Positions 52,811 to 63,572 of a DNA stretch of 64,000 nt are shown here, one piece after another (position 1 is the stretch's first letter; every line of letters starts with the position of its first letter). The position numbers and the translations under genes are program-made. The DNA comes from Prorocentrum cordatum (taxonomy: Eukaryota > Sar > Dinophyceae > Prorocentrales > Prorocentraceae), in contig CAUYUJ010004525.1 in NCBI GenBank assembly GCA_963575745.1, positions 207,901 through 271,900 on the forward strand, written 5' to 3'. The notes beneath the pieces are model-generated. The model ran no database searches. It was not told where the DNA came from and was given only the letters and a program-made list of their open reading frames with translations.

Positions 52811-53733
52811 GAGCTCGGGGACTGGCTGGCCACGCCGTCGCCGAAGGTCGCGCGCCAGACGCCCAAGGGCGCGCCGTCCATCGAGAGTGACGCGCCGTCC
52901 ATCGAGAGTGACAAGGACGACGCGCGCTTGCTGGCGGTGGCCAAGCGCGCGAAGGCGCTCCCTGGCCGCAAGGCTGCCACCAAGGCCAACGGCGACGACG
53001 ACAACGACGACGACGGGGCCTGGAAAACTGCCCTACGTCGGGCGTGTGGTCCTGAGGACGACGACCACGAGAACGGCGACGACGACGACGCGACGACCCT
53101 GGGCGGGGGGTCGTCGTCGTCGTCGTCGTCGTCGTCCTCGTCGTCGTCTGTTCGAGCTTCGAGGGTTTACTTGCTTATCATGCTGTTCCTGGGCCTCCTG
53201 GATGCGCCCTCGTGGCCACGGCTGGATCGGCGCTGATATGCAAGCCAGGACGCGTCCCCCGTCGGCATCGTCGTCGTCGTCGTCGTCGTCGTCAGAGTCG
53301 TGTCCTCGTCCACGCCTTAGTGGGGGGGAGGAGGAAGAGGGGGGGGGAGGGGGAGGAGGAGAAGGAGAAGGAGGAGGAGGAGGTGGATGATGAGGGGGAG
53401 GAGCAGGAGGAGGAGTTTGCTGGCGCGGTTCGCCCCTCCCCTTAGAAGATCACCAAGAGCGCCAAGGAGCGCAAGGGGGTGGCGAAGACGGGGTCGCGCT
53501 CGGCCGTGCACCCGTCTCTCGGTGAGCTGCGGGTCGTGTACGGGTCCAAGCAGTCTTACATCGTCCTGTTCGACAAGAAGTCGGGCAAGCCCCACCTGTA
53601 CGTCGCAGTGACGAGTTCGCAGAGCGGGGACCACGCTAATCTTATCCAGAAGATTTTGAAACATTCGTGCAGCAAAGGCTTGACGAAGCCAAACGCTGTG
53701 AAGTACCGCAACTCGTTGTTAGCTAAGTGCTAG
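52811..53733 (+). CDS. gene C: last two exons, unknown product
   Basis: An exon at 52811-52984 (after CGCGCAG) encodes ELGDWLATPSPKVARQTPKG, a duplicated APSIESD, and KRAKALPGRKAATK. An exon at 53446-53733 (after CCCTTAG) encodes 95 residues from KITKSAKERKGVAKTGSRSA through LRVVYGSKQSYIVLFDKKSG and YVAVTSSQSGDHANLIQKIL to RNSLLAKC and a stop. The intron starts GCCAACGGCGACGACG, so it would be a GC-AG intron; both ends are in phase 0 and the join restores a lysine-rich stretch (AATK|KITKSAK). The Ser-Tyr-Ile strand followed by K.HLYVAVTSSQS may be a small C-terminal domain, which I cannot name. 5' exons were not found; the region before 52,811 is a GGA/ATCACGG repeat. Confidence 0.55.
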
Positions 53734-53855
53734 GCTGTGCAAGCAAGTGTTACTACACCTTAGGCGATGCTTAAGAAAATCCCAGTTTTCGACCAGAGCC
53801 TCGATTATTCTTAACGTTTCAATGTAAAACTTTAGATTTTCATAGAAATGTTGTG

Positions 53856-53892
<37 letters not shown>

Positions 53893-53986
53893 TCCAAGTT
53901 CTGAGACTATGAATGTCTTAACCCATGATTTCTTAAGCATTTCGCAGGGTGTATGTCGCAGGCTAGGCTGTGCAAGCAAGTGCTAC
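53715..53986. mobile_element. hairpin MITE at the gene C stop codon, 21-bp direct repeat
   Basis: GCTAGGCTGTGCAAGCAAGT-G occurs at 53,730-53,750 and again at 53,963-53,983. Between them lies a 212-bp insert whose ends are inverted (TACACCTTAGGCGATGCTTA, AGAAA on the left; TTTCTTAAGCATTTCGCAGG, GTGTA on the right). Its middle is T22 followed by A19. The duplicated 21 bp include the TAG stop of gene C. Confidence 0.7.
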
Positions 53987-53989
53987 GTG

Positions 53990-54325
53990 TGCAGGCTAGG
54001 CGCATCAGGAGACTTCCACGGGTGTCCGCACGAGCTGCCACGATATCGGCCACGATGGCTGTACATTTCGCGGACATGTGTGCAGAGGGAAGTTGCACAT
54101 GTTTGCGGTTGGGTAGGAATTCTCGGTGTGTCACCACGCATGCCCAATTATGTGCTGGGGTGTTGCTTGCGCGATTTCATCCCCCCCCCCTGTTCCCCTC
54201 GATCCTCCCCCCCTCCCCGTAGGCAGCTTATGCCGCATGAACATCGCCTCGCGACGCGCGAGGTTCGTTGCCACATCTCTCTGTGAGAAATAAAGGCACC
54301 TTCCCACACCGCTCAGACAATGCAT
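53990..54325. other. no gene supported; possible 3' flank
   Basis: AATAAA occurs at 54,288 after a mixed-composition stretch. Dinoflagellates do not reliably use this signal, so it is noted without weight. Confidence 0.3.
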
Positions 54326-54329
54326 CCCG

Positions 54330-54555
54330 ATCCTACTAGACAGTTCAGTCACATCCTACCAGGTAGGACCCTACCAGACCAGTTCAGGCAAGCCCTACCA
54401 GACAGTACGGTCATGCCCTACCAGACCAGTTCAGTCAGACCCTACCAGACAGTTCAGCCAGCCCCTACCAGACCAGTTCAGTCAGACCCTACCAGACGCG
54501 TCCAGTTAGATTCTACCAGACAGTTCAGCCAGACCCTGCCTGACCAGTTCAGTCA
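54330..54555. repeat. CCTACCAGACCAGTTCAGTC minisatellite
   Basis: About ten units alternating between a 22-bp form (CCTACCAGACAGTTCAGCCA) and a 24-bp form (CCTACCAGACCAGTTCAGTC). Confidence 0.95.
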
Positions 54556-54579
54556 GGAAGGATTGCAGAGGATGGCTTA

Positions 54580-56990
54580 CAATTTCCTCACGCGCCCGTC
54601 GTGCTCTTTGGGGCCTTATGCGTCTTGTGTGTATTGGGGCCTTAGGCGTCTTGGGGCCTTAGGCGTCTTGGGGCCTTATGCGTCTAGGGGCCCTAACGTC
54701 GTCTAGGGGCCTTAGCGTCTAGGGTTCATGGGTGTCGTGGGTGTCTTGGGGCCTTAGGCGTCTTGTGTGTCGTGGGGCCTGGCGTCTCTGGGCCTAGCGT
54801 CTTAGGCGTCTTGGGGCCTAGCGTCTTAGGCGTCTCGGGTCTCGTGGGTGTCTTGGGGCTTTAGGCGTATTGGGTGTCTAAGGGCCTTAGCGTCTTGGGT
54901 GGGTGTCTTGGGGTGTCTTGGGTGTCCTGGAGTGTCTTGGGTGGGTGTCTTGGGGTGTCAGGGGGTGTCTTGGGGTGTCTTGTGGTGTATTGGAGTGTCT
55001 TGGGTGGGTGTCTTGGGGTGTCTTGGGTGTCCTGGAGTGTCTTGGGTGTGTGTCTTGGGGTGTCTTGGGGAGGGGGTGTCTCGGGGTGTCCTGGGGTGTC
55101 TTGGGGTGGCTTGGAGTGTCTTGGGTGGGTGTCTTGAGGAGGGGTGTCTTGGGGGGTCAGGGTACATCCACACTTTCCTCACGCGCCCGTCGTGCCCCTT
55201 GGGTGGGCGCGGTCGTCTTCGCCCGCTTCGCGGGAGGAGACGGCAGCCCAAGGGGCGGTGCTCCTGGGGTGGGCCAAGCCGTCTTCCCCCGAAGCACAGG
55301 GGGGGGGCGGCCTAGCCCTGGGGGCACCAGCGGATTGACAACGGCACCAACACATACATGATGCATGTTTCGGGTGTCTTGGGGCCGTAGGCGTCTTGGG
55401 TTCATGGGGGCCATAGGCGTCTTGGGGGGGTGGTCTGGGGGCCGTGGGCGTCTTTGGGTGTCTTGGGTGGGTGTCTTGGGGTGTCCTGGGTGGGTGTCTT
55501 GGGGTGTCTTGGGTGTCCTGGAGTGTCTTGGGTGTGTGTCTTGGGGTGTCTTGGGGAGGGGGTGTCTCGGGGTGTCCTGGGGTGTCTTGGGGTGTCTTGG
55601 AGTGTCTTGGGTGGGTGTCTTGAGGAGGGGTGTCTTGGGGTGTCTGGGGGCATCCACACTTTCCTCGCGCGCCCGTCGTGCCCCTTGGGTGGGCGCGGTC
55701 GTCTTCGCCCGCTTCGCGGGAGGAGACGGCAGCCCAAGGGGCGGTGCTCCTGGGGCGGGCCAAGCCGTCTTCCCCCGAAGCACAGGAGGGGGGCGGTCTA
55801 GCCCTGGGGGCACCAGCAGATTGACAACGACACCAACGCATACATGATGCATGTTTCGGGTGTCTTGGGGCCGTAGGCGTCTTGGGTTCATGGGGGCCAT
55901 CGGCTTCTTGGGGGGGGGGTCTTGGGGCCGTAGGCGTCCTTGGGTGTCTTGGGTGGGTGGCGTGGGGGTGGGGTGTCTTGGGTGTCCTGGAGTGTCTTGG
56001 GTGTGTGTCTTGGGGTGTCTTGGGGAAGGGGGTGTCTCGGGGTGTCCTGGGGTGTCTTGGGGTGTCTTGGAGTGTCTTGGGTGGGTGTCTTGGGGAGGGG
56101 GTGTCTTGGGTGTCTGGGGGTATCCACACTTTCCTCACGCGCCCGTCGCGCCCCTTGGGTGGGCGCGGTCGTCTTCGCCCGCTTCGCGGGAGGAGACGGC
56201 AGCCCAAGGGGCGGTGCTCCTGGGGTGGGCCAAGCCGTCTTCCCCCGAAGCACAGGGGGGGGACGGCCTAGCCTTGGGGGCACCAGCGGATTGACAACAA
56301 CACCAACACATACATGATGAATGTTTAGGGTTTCTTGGGGCCTTAGGCGTCTTGGGTTCATGGGGGCCATCAGTGTCTTGGGGGGGGGGGGTCTTGGGGC
56401 CATGGGCGTCTTTGGGTGTCTTGGGTGGGTGGCGTGGGCGTGGGGTGTCCTGGGGTGTCTTGGGTGTCCTGGAGTGTCTTGTGTGTGTGTCTTGGGGTGT
56501 CTTGGGGGGGGAGGGGGGGGGGGTCTCGGGGTGTCCTGGGGTGTCTTGGGGTGTCTTGGAGTGTCTTGGGTGGGTGTCTTGGGGAGGGGGTGTCTTGGGG
56601 TGTCTGGGGGTGTCCACACTTTCCTCACGCGCCCGTCGTGCCCTTTGGGTGGGCGCGGTCGTCTTCGCCCGCCTCGCGGGAGGAGACGGCAGCCCAAGGG
56701 GCGGTGCTCCTGGGGTGGGCCAAGCCGTCTTCCCCCGAAGCACAGGGGGGGGACGGCCTAGCCCTGGGGGCACCAGCGGATTGACAACGACACCAACACA
56801 TACATGATGAATGTTTCGGGTGTATTGTGGCCTCAGGCGTCTTGGGTTCATGGGGGCCGTAGGCGTCTCTGGGGGGTGGGGTGTCTTGGGGCCATGGGCG
56901 TCCTGGATTGTCTCGGGTGCCCTGGGTGCCTTGGGGCTATGGGCTCCTGGGGGTGTCTTGGGGCAATGGGCGTCATGGGGTTTTAATGTT
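54580..56990. repeat. GGGTGTCTTG array with 480-bp higher-order units
   Basis: 11-nt units (GGGTGTCTTGG) alternate with a unique block: TTTCCTCACGCGCCCGTCGT, GGGTGGGCGCGGTCGTCTTC, GCCCGCTTCGCGGGAGGAGA, GCGGATTGACAAC, ACATACATGATG. The block recurs at 55,168, 55,650, 56,127 and 56,607 (about 480 bp apart), with a truncated one at 54,583. It contains a strong hairpin (CGCCCGCTTCGCGGG). GGGTGTCTTGG is the complement of CCAAGACACCC, linking this array to the CCAAGA family. Frames of 100-450 codons here are artefacts. Confidence 0.95.
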
Positions 56991-56993
56991 GTT

Positions 56994-57014
56994 CCGTAGC
57001 CAGTTTCGCTGAGG
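56994..57014 (+). other. possible relict spliced leader upstream of gene D
   Basis: CCGTAGCCAGTTTCGCTGAG-G matches the dinoflagellate leader at 17 of 21 positions, including the first nine. A non-repetitive stretch follows (57,015-57,117), containing an ATG at 57,056 (MPRQPQSAHIIQDTVTVLPP), before the minisatellite resumes. It could be a first exon. Confidence 0.45.
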
Positions 57015-57117
57015 CCAACAGAAGGGCTCTCGGTTCGACTAGCTGCACGCCTGCAATGCCCAGGCAGCCGCAGTCCGCACATATCATCCAAGACACCGTC
57101 ACCGTGCTTCCTCCTCC

Positions 57118-57480
57118 TGGGGTGTCTTGGGGTGTCTTGCATGTCTTGGGTGGATGTCTTGGGGTGTCTTGGGGAGGGATTGTCTTGGGGTGCCTTGGGG
57201 GTGTCTTGGAGTGTTTTGGGTATCTTGAGGTGCCTTGGGGAGGGGGGGAGCTTGGAGTGTCTTGGAGTGTCTTGGGGTGTATTGGGGTGTCTTGGGTGCT
57301 TGGGTGTCTTGGAATGTCTTGGGTGTCTTGGGGTGTCTTGGGGAGGGGGTGTCTTGGTGTCTTGGAGTGCCTGGGGTGGGTGTCTTGAGGCGTCTTGAGG
57401 CCTCTTGGGGGGCGTCTTGGGGCCATGGGCGTCTTGGATTGTATATGGTGCCCTGGGATGTCCTGGGGGGTGGTTTGGGG
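57118..57480. repeat. GGGTGTCTTGG minisatellite, possible intron of gene D
   Basis: Same short unit as the preceding array, without the 480-bp block. Confidence 0.9.
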
Positions 57481-57519
57481 CACGCTGCATCTCCCGTTCG
57501 CTCCGCTACCGTTTATGAT

Positions 57520-57605
57520 CAAAGACCTCCAGCTGTCATCAGCCCCCCACCAGCTGCCATCAGCCCACCAGCTGTCATCAGCCCGCCAACTGTCATCAGC
57601 CGCCA
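57520..57605. repeat. CAGCTGTCATCAGCCC(A/G)CCA short repeat
   Basis: Four copies of 17-24 bp directly before the chosen start of gene D. In frame they would encode QLSSA repeats if translation began at the ATG at 57,515. Confidence 0.85.
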
Positions 57606-57625
57606 ACCGCCAACCCCGCGGCCCC

Positions 57626-58349
57626 ATGGCTCTGTTGGTGGAGGCCACCAAGCCGCTCAAGATGCACGGCGCGGTGTGGTGCTATTTGGAGCCGAAGGAC
57701 GCATGGATGAAGTTGGTTGTACCACAGGGCACGAATGAAGCGCATCCAGAGGGGTTCGAGATCAGCGAGATCACAGCCGCCGCCATCAACAACACCAACG
57801 CCTTTCCAGACCAGCAGATTTTCGTTTTCAAAGCGATCGGACATAAAGACAAACTGCCTGAGAAGGGTGCCTTCATGTTGTCGGAGTCCGTCGTGTTCAC
57901 CCAGTACGTGTTCTTGTCGACAGAGGGCCCCGTGGTTGCTGATGATCCAGAAGAGGCGGCGGGCAATGATGTCGTCTGGGTGCCAGGCGAGGAGGACGAC
58001 CCCAATGTCATGATCGCTGTGTGGATCCAGGATTTTAAGAAGTTTTTTGCCCATCAAGCTACCTAAGCTGAAGAATCAGGATGGACAGACGGCGCCGTTG
58101 GACGCTGGCATGGTGAAGAAGTTCATATGCACTACGCTCTGCATCCACAAGAAAACGCAGTCTGTGATCGACATGCGCCTCTTCCCAGCGAACCACCTAG
58201 GGAGGCCGACAGGCGCGCAGCTCCAGGACGACGTTCAGATCAAGGGCCGCTGGCTCAGGGCAATCTTGGACCCAGACCTGGAGCTGTCGCGGCAATCGGA
58301 GATTGATGACATCGACGAGGGCTTCCAGAAGGTCGGCCAGACGCCGTGA
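57626..58349 (+). CDS. gene D: unknown protein, interrupted by a one-base frameshift
   Basis: From ATG 57,626 the frame encodes MALLVEATKPLKMHGAVWCY, LEPKDAWMKLVVPQGTNEAH, VFKAIGHKDKLPEKGAFMLS and an acidic stretch (VVADDPEEAAGNDVVWVPGE), then runs to a stop at 58,064-58,066. The next frame continues in the same style (LPKLKNQDGQTAPLDAGMVK, LCIHKKTQSVIDMRLFPANH, GRWLRAILDPDLELSRQSEI) to a TGA at 58,347-58,349. Removing one T from the six-T run at 58,043-58,048 would make one frame of 240 residues, so this is either a young pseudogene or a homopolymer error. The first Met follows a short repeat; an in-frame ATG at 57,515 is an alternative. The product is soluble-looking, with no signal peptide or membrane segment. 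Family not recognised. It sits inside the GGGTGTCTTG array. Confidence 0.6.
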
Positions 58350-58615
58350 TGATATGGCCTACGACGGTTGGAGGTATTGTACAGAACAATTATTTCGCGA
58401 CGCTGAGGGCTTGGTAGACCTTCAGGCTCGGTTGACTTCTTCAGCCGCGGCCTGCCCCCCGCCCATTCCTTACTATCTCTGTCGTCTATGCCAGCTGCTG
58501 GCAAGCCGAGCCCTCAGACTCAGAATTCAGCCGTGTGGCACCTCAGATTCGGAAGCAGTTATACTACTCCACCCCCCTCCTCTCCCTCGTTTCCTCCCTA
58601 CTCCTTCACTCATCC
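58350..58615. other. gene D 3' flank, nothing further recognised
   Basis: Non-repetitive sequence of mixed composition between the gene D stop and the resumed minisatellite. Confidence 0.35.
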
Positions 58616-58617
58616 TC

Positions 58618-58875
58618 CTGGGGTGGATTGGGGTGTCTTGCGCGTCTTGGGTGGATGTCTTGGGGTTTCTTGGGGTGGGGGTGTCTTGGGGAGGGGGTGT
58701 CTTGGGGCGCCGTGGAGTGTCTTGGGTGTCATGAGGTGTCTTGGGGAGGGGAAGAGCTGGGAGTGATTTGTAGTTTCCTGGGGTGTCTTGGGTGCCTGGG
58801 TGTCTTGGAGTGTCTTGGGGTTTCTTGGGTGTATGGGGTGTCTTGGGGTGTCTTGGAATGTCTTGGGGAGAGATT
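58618..58875. repeat. GGGTGTCTTGG minisatellite, 3' side of gene D
   Basis: The same short unit resumes after the gene and its 3' flank. Confidence 0.9.
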
Positions 58876-58969
58876 GAGCCATGTCAGAGATGCGATGGAG
58901 GAGTGATGATACGGAATGGAGGATGATGGCGGGTCCAGGAATTCATTCTGCATGATGGAGGAGGGGTGT

Positions 58970-59644
58970 AGGGACGATAACGTACACAAACATGAATACA
59001 CATGCAACATAAATACGAACCATGATGTAATACACAATATCATAAAACATATCATACCTACACATATGAAACATTAACAGTATTTATTGTACAACCAACG
59101 TAGTGCAACAATATAACCACATAACACAACATAGTATTGTCATATCATATTTCAATTTTGCAAATTATATGATATGTGGATACATACTTCACACAGTTTA
59201 CTATAATATATAATATCTTGTTTTTTATGTACGACATGTGTATCATACATGTATCATGTTGAATACGGTAGCATATAATATGACACAGTATCATACAATC
59301 AAGTACACAATTAAGACATCTAATCACTGAAATTTCATATTATATGCTACATATCATGTTTGAAATACGTGCGGTAGGTTGATTGTGATATACAGATAAC
59401 AGGTACCAATCTGATAAGTGTCTGATATGTGTCTGTCGTCAGACACTTATCAGACGTGTAGCCTGATAAGTGTCTGATGTCAGACACATATCAGACAACT
59501 ATCAGATTCCATCTGATAAGTGTATGATAAGTGTCTGACGCCAAACCCGTATCATATTATATTATATATGCTGATAAGTTTAAACAAGTGTGGTATACCA
59601 CCTAATATGACAAATATTATAAGTATTTCGGTATATTTATCATG

Positions 59645-59675
<31 letters not shown>

Positions 59676-59870
59676 GACATATTACATGATAACACATGAC
59701 ATATCTGATATGTTGTTTGCTATATTGAATAACATATGTTGATGAAGATTGATGGTTATTGATGCATCAATGATTGGCTGTATATGGAGGACTGTACAGG
59801 TTTTGTTCAGAAGTAATTTCGATGTGGAATGATACGGTAATGGGTTAAGACAAGGGGTGTCGTCAATGAT
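58970..59870. other. AT-rich island
   Basis: About 900 bp with far lower GC than the rest of the window, full of ATATGATA-like words, with a (TA)n run at 59,645-59,672. No gene is seen; short frames encode Ile/Tyr/His-rich text. Confidence 0.8.
59405..59560. repeat. palindrome P1 cluster
   Basis: TCTGATAAGTGTCTGA and its complement alternate here, forming two good inverted pairs (59,410-59,455 and 59,463-59,508) and one partial pair. Confidence 0.85.
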
Positions 59871-60113
59871 ACAGCGAGAAGGGACCAAACGCATTCTGGG
59901 GCTCTCTCGGGCAACTCGTGGCTCCAGCGGTTGCCCCCCAACAAGGACCACCAGCCTGAAACATGCACAGGGGGCGGACGCCCGAGCGACGTCGAGATGA
60001 ATAATGGCGATGCGGGCACGATAGCTGTCTGTGGCTTGGACACTTATTTCAGGTATATCGGGGGGGGCCCACCAAGTCTCTTGGGGCGAGGCATACCAGA
60101 CGCCGTGGGCGCC

Positions 60114-63100
60114 ATGGTGGGCATGAAGCGCCCTGCTGCCGCGAAGGCCAAGGTCCGCGCCCTGAGGAGACGGCCAGCTGCTGCTGGGACAGGCTCTTTG
60201 CCTGCCCCCTCATCCTCTCCACCCTGGCGGGATGATGAGGAGAATGAGGAGGAGGCTAAGGAAGAGGAGGATGGGCATGAGGAGGAGGAGGAGGATGAGG
60301 AGGAGGAGGGGGGAGGTGGGGGATGAGATGGACGAGGAGGATGAGGAGGGGGAGGACGAGGAGGAGGGAGAGGAGGCGGTGGAGGAGGACGAGGAGGACG
60401 AGGAAAAGGAGAAGCAGGAGGAGCAGGATTGGAGTAGGCTGCCTCGCCATCGTTCCCTTCAGCAAGTCGGTCAGCTGCGAGGAGCTGGCCTTCAAGACCT
60501 CGAGCATGACGACCGACGAGAAGATCAAGTTCTACGCTGAACACTGCGACCCAGAGGACACGGCTCAGCTCAAGGCCGTCTTCACTGACGCGGAGATGAA
60601 GCGCCTCTGGGACCGTTTCAAGGCGGCCAGGCACAAGAATCCTGAAGTGGAGGCGCAGTGCCAGGAGGTGGCTGTCTGGTTGAATAATTAGAAGGGTGAT
60701 GGCAACACGGATGATGTGTATGAGTATGAGGAGGACTATGAGGAGGACGAAGATGAGGATGATGATGGGCAACACAAACGGATGGCGCAGAGGATGGTGA
60801 TTAACAGGGGAGGGGCAACAAGGATGCATAATATGGCATGACGGTTATGATGAGGATGATGATGATGACAACGTTGATGGTGAACAAACATATTACAACA
60901 ATGATGGTGAACAAAACGATGAGGAGGATGGTGAGGAGGAGGACGGTGAATTTCAGGGCGCCGAACCCTCTTGACACGCACCCCTGAAGGGAGCCCATGG
61001 TCGGAGGAAGAGGATCGGGATTGGGGAGTTGGACGGTTGGCGGAGGATGAGGGGGAAGGGGGGAGAAGGAGAAGGAGGAGGAGGAATATGATGATGAGGA
61101 AGAGAAGGATGAAGAGGATGATAAGGATGACGAGTAGGATGAGGAGGAGGAGGAGGATGAGGAGAGGGAGGAGGGGGAGGATGAGGATGAGGATGAGGAG
61201 GAGGAGGAACAGGGGGAGAGAGATGGGAAGGGAGAGAAGGGATACTGAATCACCGCACGAATACCAACAGGTGGCGAAGCTCCCAGTGCGGTCGGGGAAG
61301 CAGCACGCGCAGAAGTCGCTCCTCATGGCCTGGTTGAACGACCCTGGTTTCGGCGATCGCTACATGAAAATGAACGAGTCCGTGCGCTTCTCCAAGACGA
61401 CGGCTGTCTCGTCGGGGTGGAGGACCGCCCGACGAGACAACCTCTTTTGATTGACAATCAACCGCCCTCCATCCGTCTAGATCACCTTGGGCCCGTCAGG
61501 GGGGGGGGTCATCTTTGGGGCCGTCTAGGGGGCCGCCCCCCGAGGACAGCGCGCCAGATGGTCCAGAAGTACGGCGAGGAAGAGTCCCAGCAGATGCGCG
61601 ACGACGGTCTCGTCCAGGACCGACGAATCATCCTCGTCATGTCGTCGTCGCCCCCATCATCCCCATCCTCATCCTTCCTCCCCTCCGCCTCCTCCCCATC
61701 CTCATCCTCCTCCCCCCCCCCTTCCCACTCCTCCCCCCCCTCCCCGCCCTCCTCCTCCCCATCCTCCCCCATCCCCCATCCCCCTCCTCCTCCTCGTTCA
61801 CTTCCTCCTCCTCCTCGTCATCCTCCTCCTCCTACCACGGGCAATGAGGCTGGCACCGCGAGGCTGGCGCTGAGGCGGGAGCGGGGGCCGAGGGGCTTGC
61901 GCCGCCGTCTGAACCCGTGGCAAACTATGCCTGTATAAACTTGTGAGGAGGGAACACGGGACATGCGTGTGCGAAGCAGCGTCGCTGATGCATCCTGGGT
62001 TTTCTCTGGCCCCCTCCTCCTCCTCCTTCTCCTCCTCCTCCTCGTCCTTATCCTCCTCCTCCTCCCCCCCCCTCCTCATCCCTCCTCCTCCCCCTCCTCC
62101 TCCCCTCTACCTCCGTATATCCTACCTACGCTCGAGGATCCGATATCCTGCTCCCCCCGTCCCCCATCTCCTCCTCGCCCTCCCGACCCCCCCCCCCGTC
62201 CGTCGTTCCAACCCCCCTTTGGCCACTCCGCCCGCCTTCGGCATCGCACCCCTCCCCAGCCGCCCCCAGGAGAGGCCCAACCCCACCAGCCCGAGGGCCA
62301 AGCAGTACTGGGACACCACCGAGGAGGAGTCGAAGAAGTTCGACCACTCGAAGGAGGCCAAGATGGTGGGCAAGAAGGGCATCGACAACGACGAGGAGTG
62401 GTTGGCGCTGAAGGACGCAATGGGCAAGGCCAGGCCGAGGGACCAGCTCCTCAAAGGCTCGCTCACTGACCTCGGCATGCAGACCGACGACGAGGACGAG
62501 CAGCGCCGCCAGGAGACCTCGAGCGTCGTAAACAAGGGCAAAGGGCGCGGCCGCGGTCGTGGGCGCGTGCGCGCGGACACCGTGGACGTGAATGACCACC
62601 TCGATTACGCGCAGGACATCACGAAGGCCCACCTGAAGAGCGACAGCCAGATCGCCCAGGCCCTGAAGAAGTTCAAGGAGGCGAGCGCCGTGCTCATCAG
62701 AGACACTGGCAAGAAGATCAAGGGCGCGTCCGACAAGGCTTCCTCGTCGGACGTCAACAAGGTTTCATCGCCATAAAATGTTCACATCCACTCCTTCGGA
62801 GTCGCGCCCTGGAGCCCTGGGGATTGGTAGATATGGATATCACCCCACCCTCAGGGGTTGAAGATGTCCATATCCACCGCTCCCCGAGGTCCCTGGGAAC
62901 GACCCTGAGACGGTAGATCTGTGCATATCTTGGCCGTGGACAGGCTGCGAAGTTCCTGAAGCAGCTGCGCGAGGTCGACAACAACTTGGACGATCTGGAC
63001 ATGCATGGCTACACCGCTGCCAAGGCCCAGAAGGTGCCAGACCGCCAAACATACCGCCATCCCCGTCCTCCTCCCCTCTCCTCTACGACGACGCTGACGA

Positions 63101-63143
63101 CGAGGACGACGACGACGACGACGATGACGACGACGACGACGCC

Positions 63144-63176
<33 letters not shown>

Positions 63177-63323
63177 CGCCTGGCAGGCTCGATCACGGCG
63201 ACGCTGACGACGAGGCCGACGACGACGACGACGATGACGACGACGACGCCGACGACGACTACGACGACGACGCCGACGCCGACGACGACGACGTCGACGT
63301 CGTCGGCGGCGTCGTCGTCGTCG

Positions 63324-63362
<39 letters not shown>

Positions 63363-63535
63363 GCCTCGTCGTCAGCGTCGTCGCGATCGAGCCTGCCAGG
63401 CGGTCGTCGCCGTCGTCGTCGTCGTCGTCGTCCGCGCCGTCGTCGGCGTCGTCGTCGTCGTCGTCATCGTCGTCGTCGTCGTCGTCGTCGGCCTTGTCGT
63501 CATCGTCGTCGTGATCGGGCCTGCCAGGCGGTCGT

Positions 63536-63572
<37 letters not shown>

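Noticed and set aside
54288-54293. AATAAA as a polyadenylation signal of gene C
   Set aside because: It is over 500 bp from the stop, and dinoflagellates do not use this signal consistently.
55179-57490. Frames of up to 451 codons made of HPKTPQDTP-like repeats
   Set aside because: They are the translation of the GGGTGTCTTG array; the unique block inside is conserved as DNA and contains a hairpin.
60668-60691. Reading gene E exon 2 on to a stop at 60,689
   Set aside because: A GT at 60,668 joins in phase to a clearly protein-like exon at 61,271; termination here would leave exons 3-7 orphaned.
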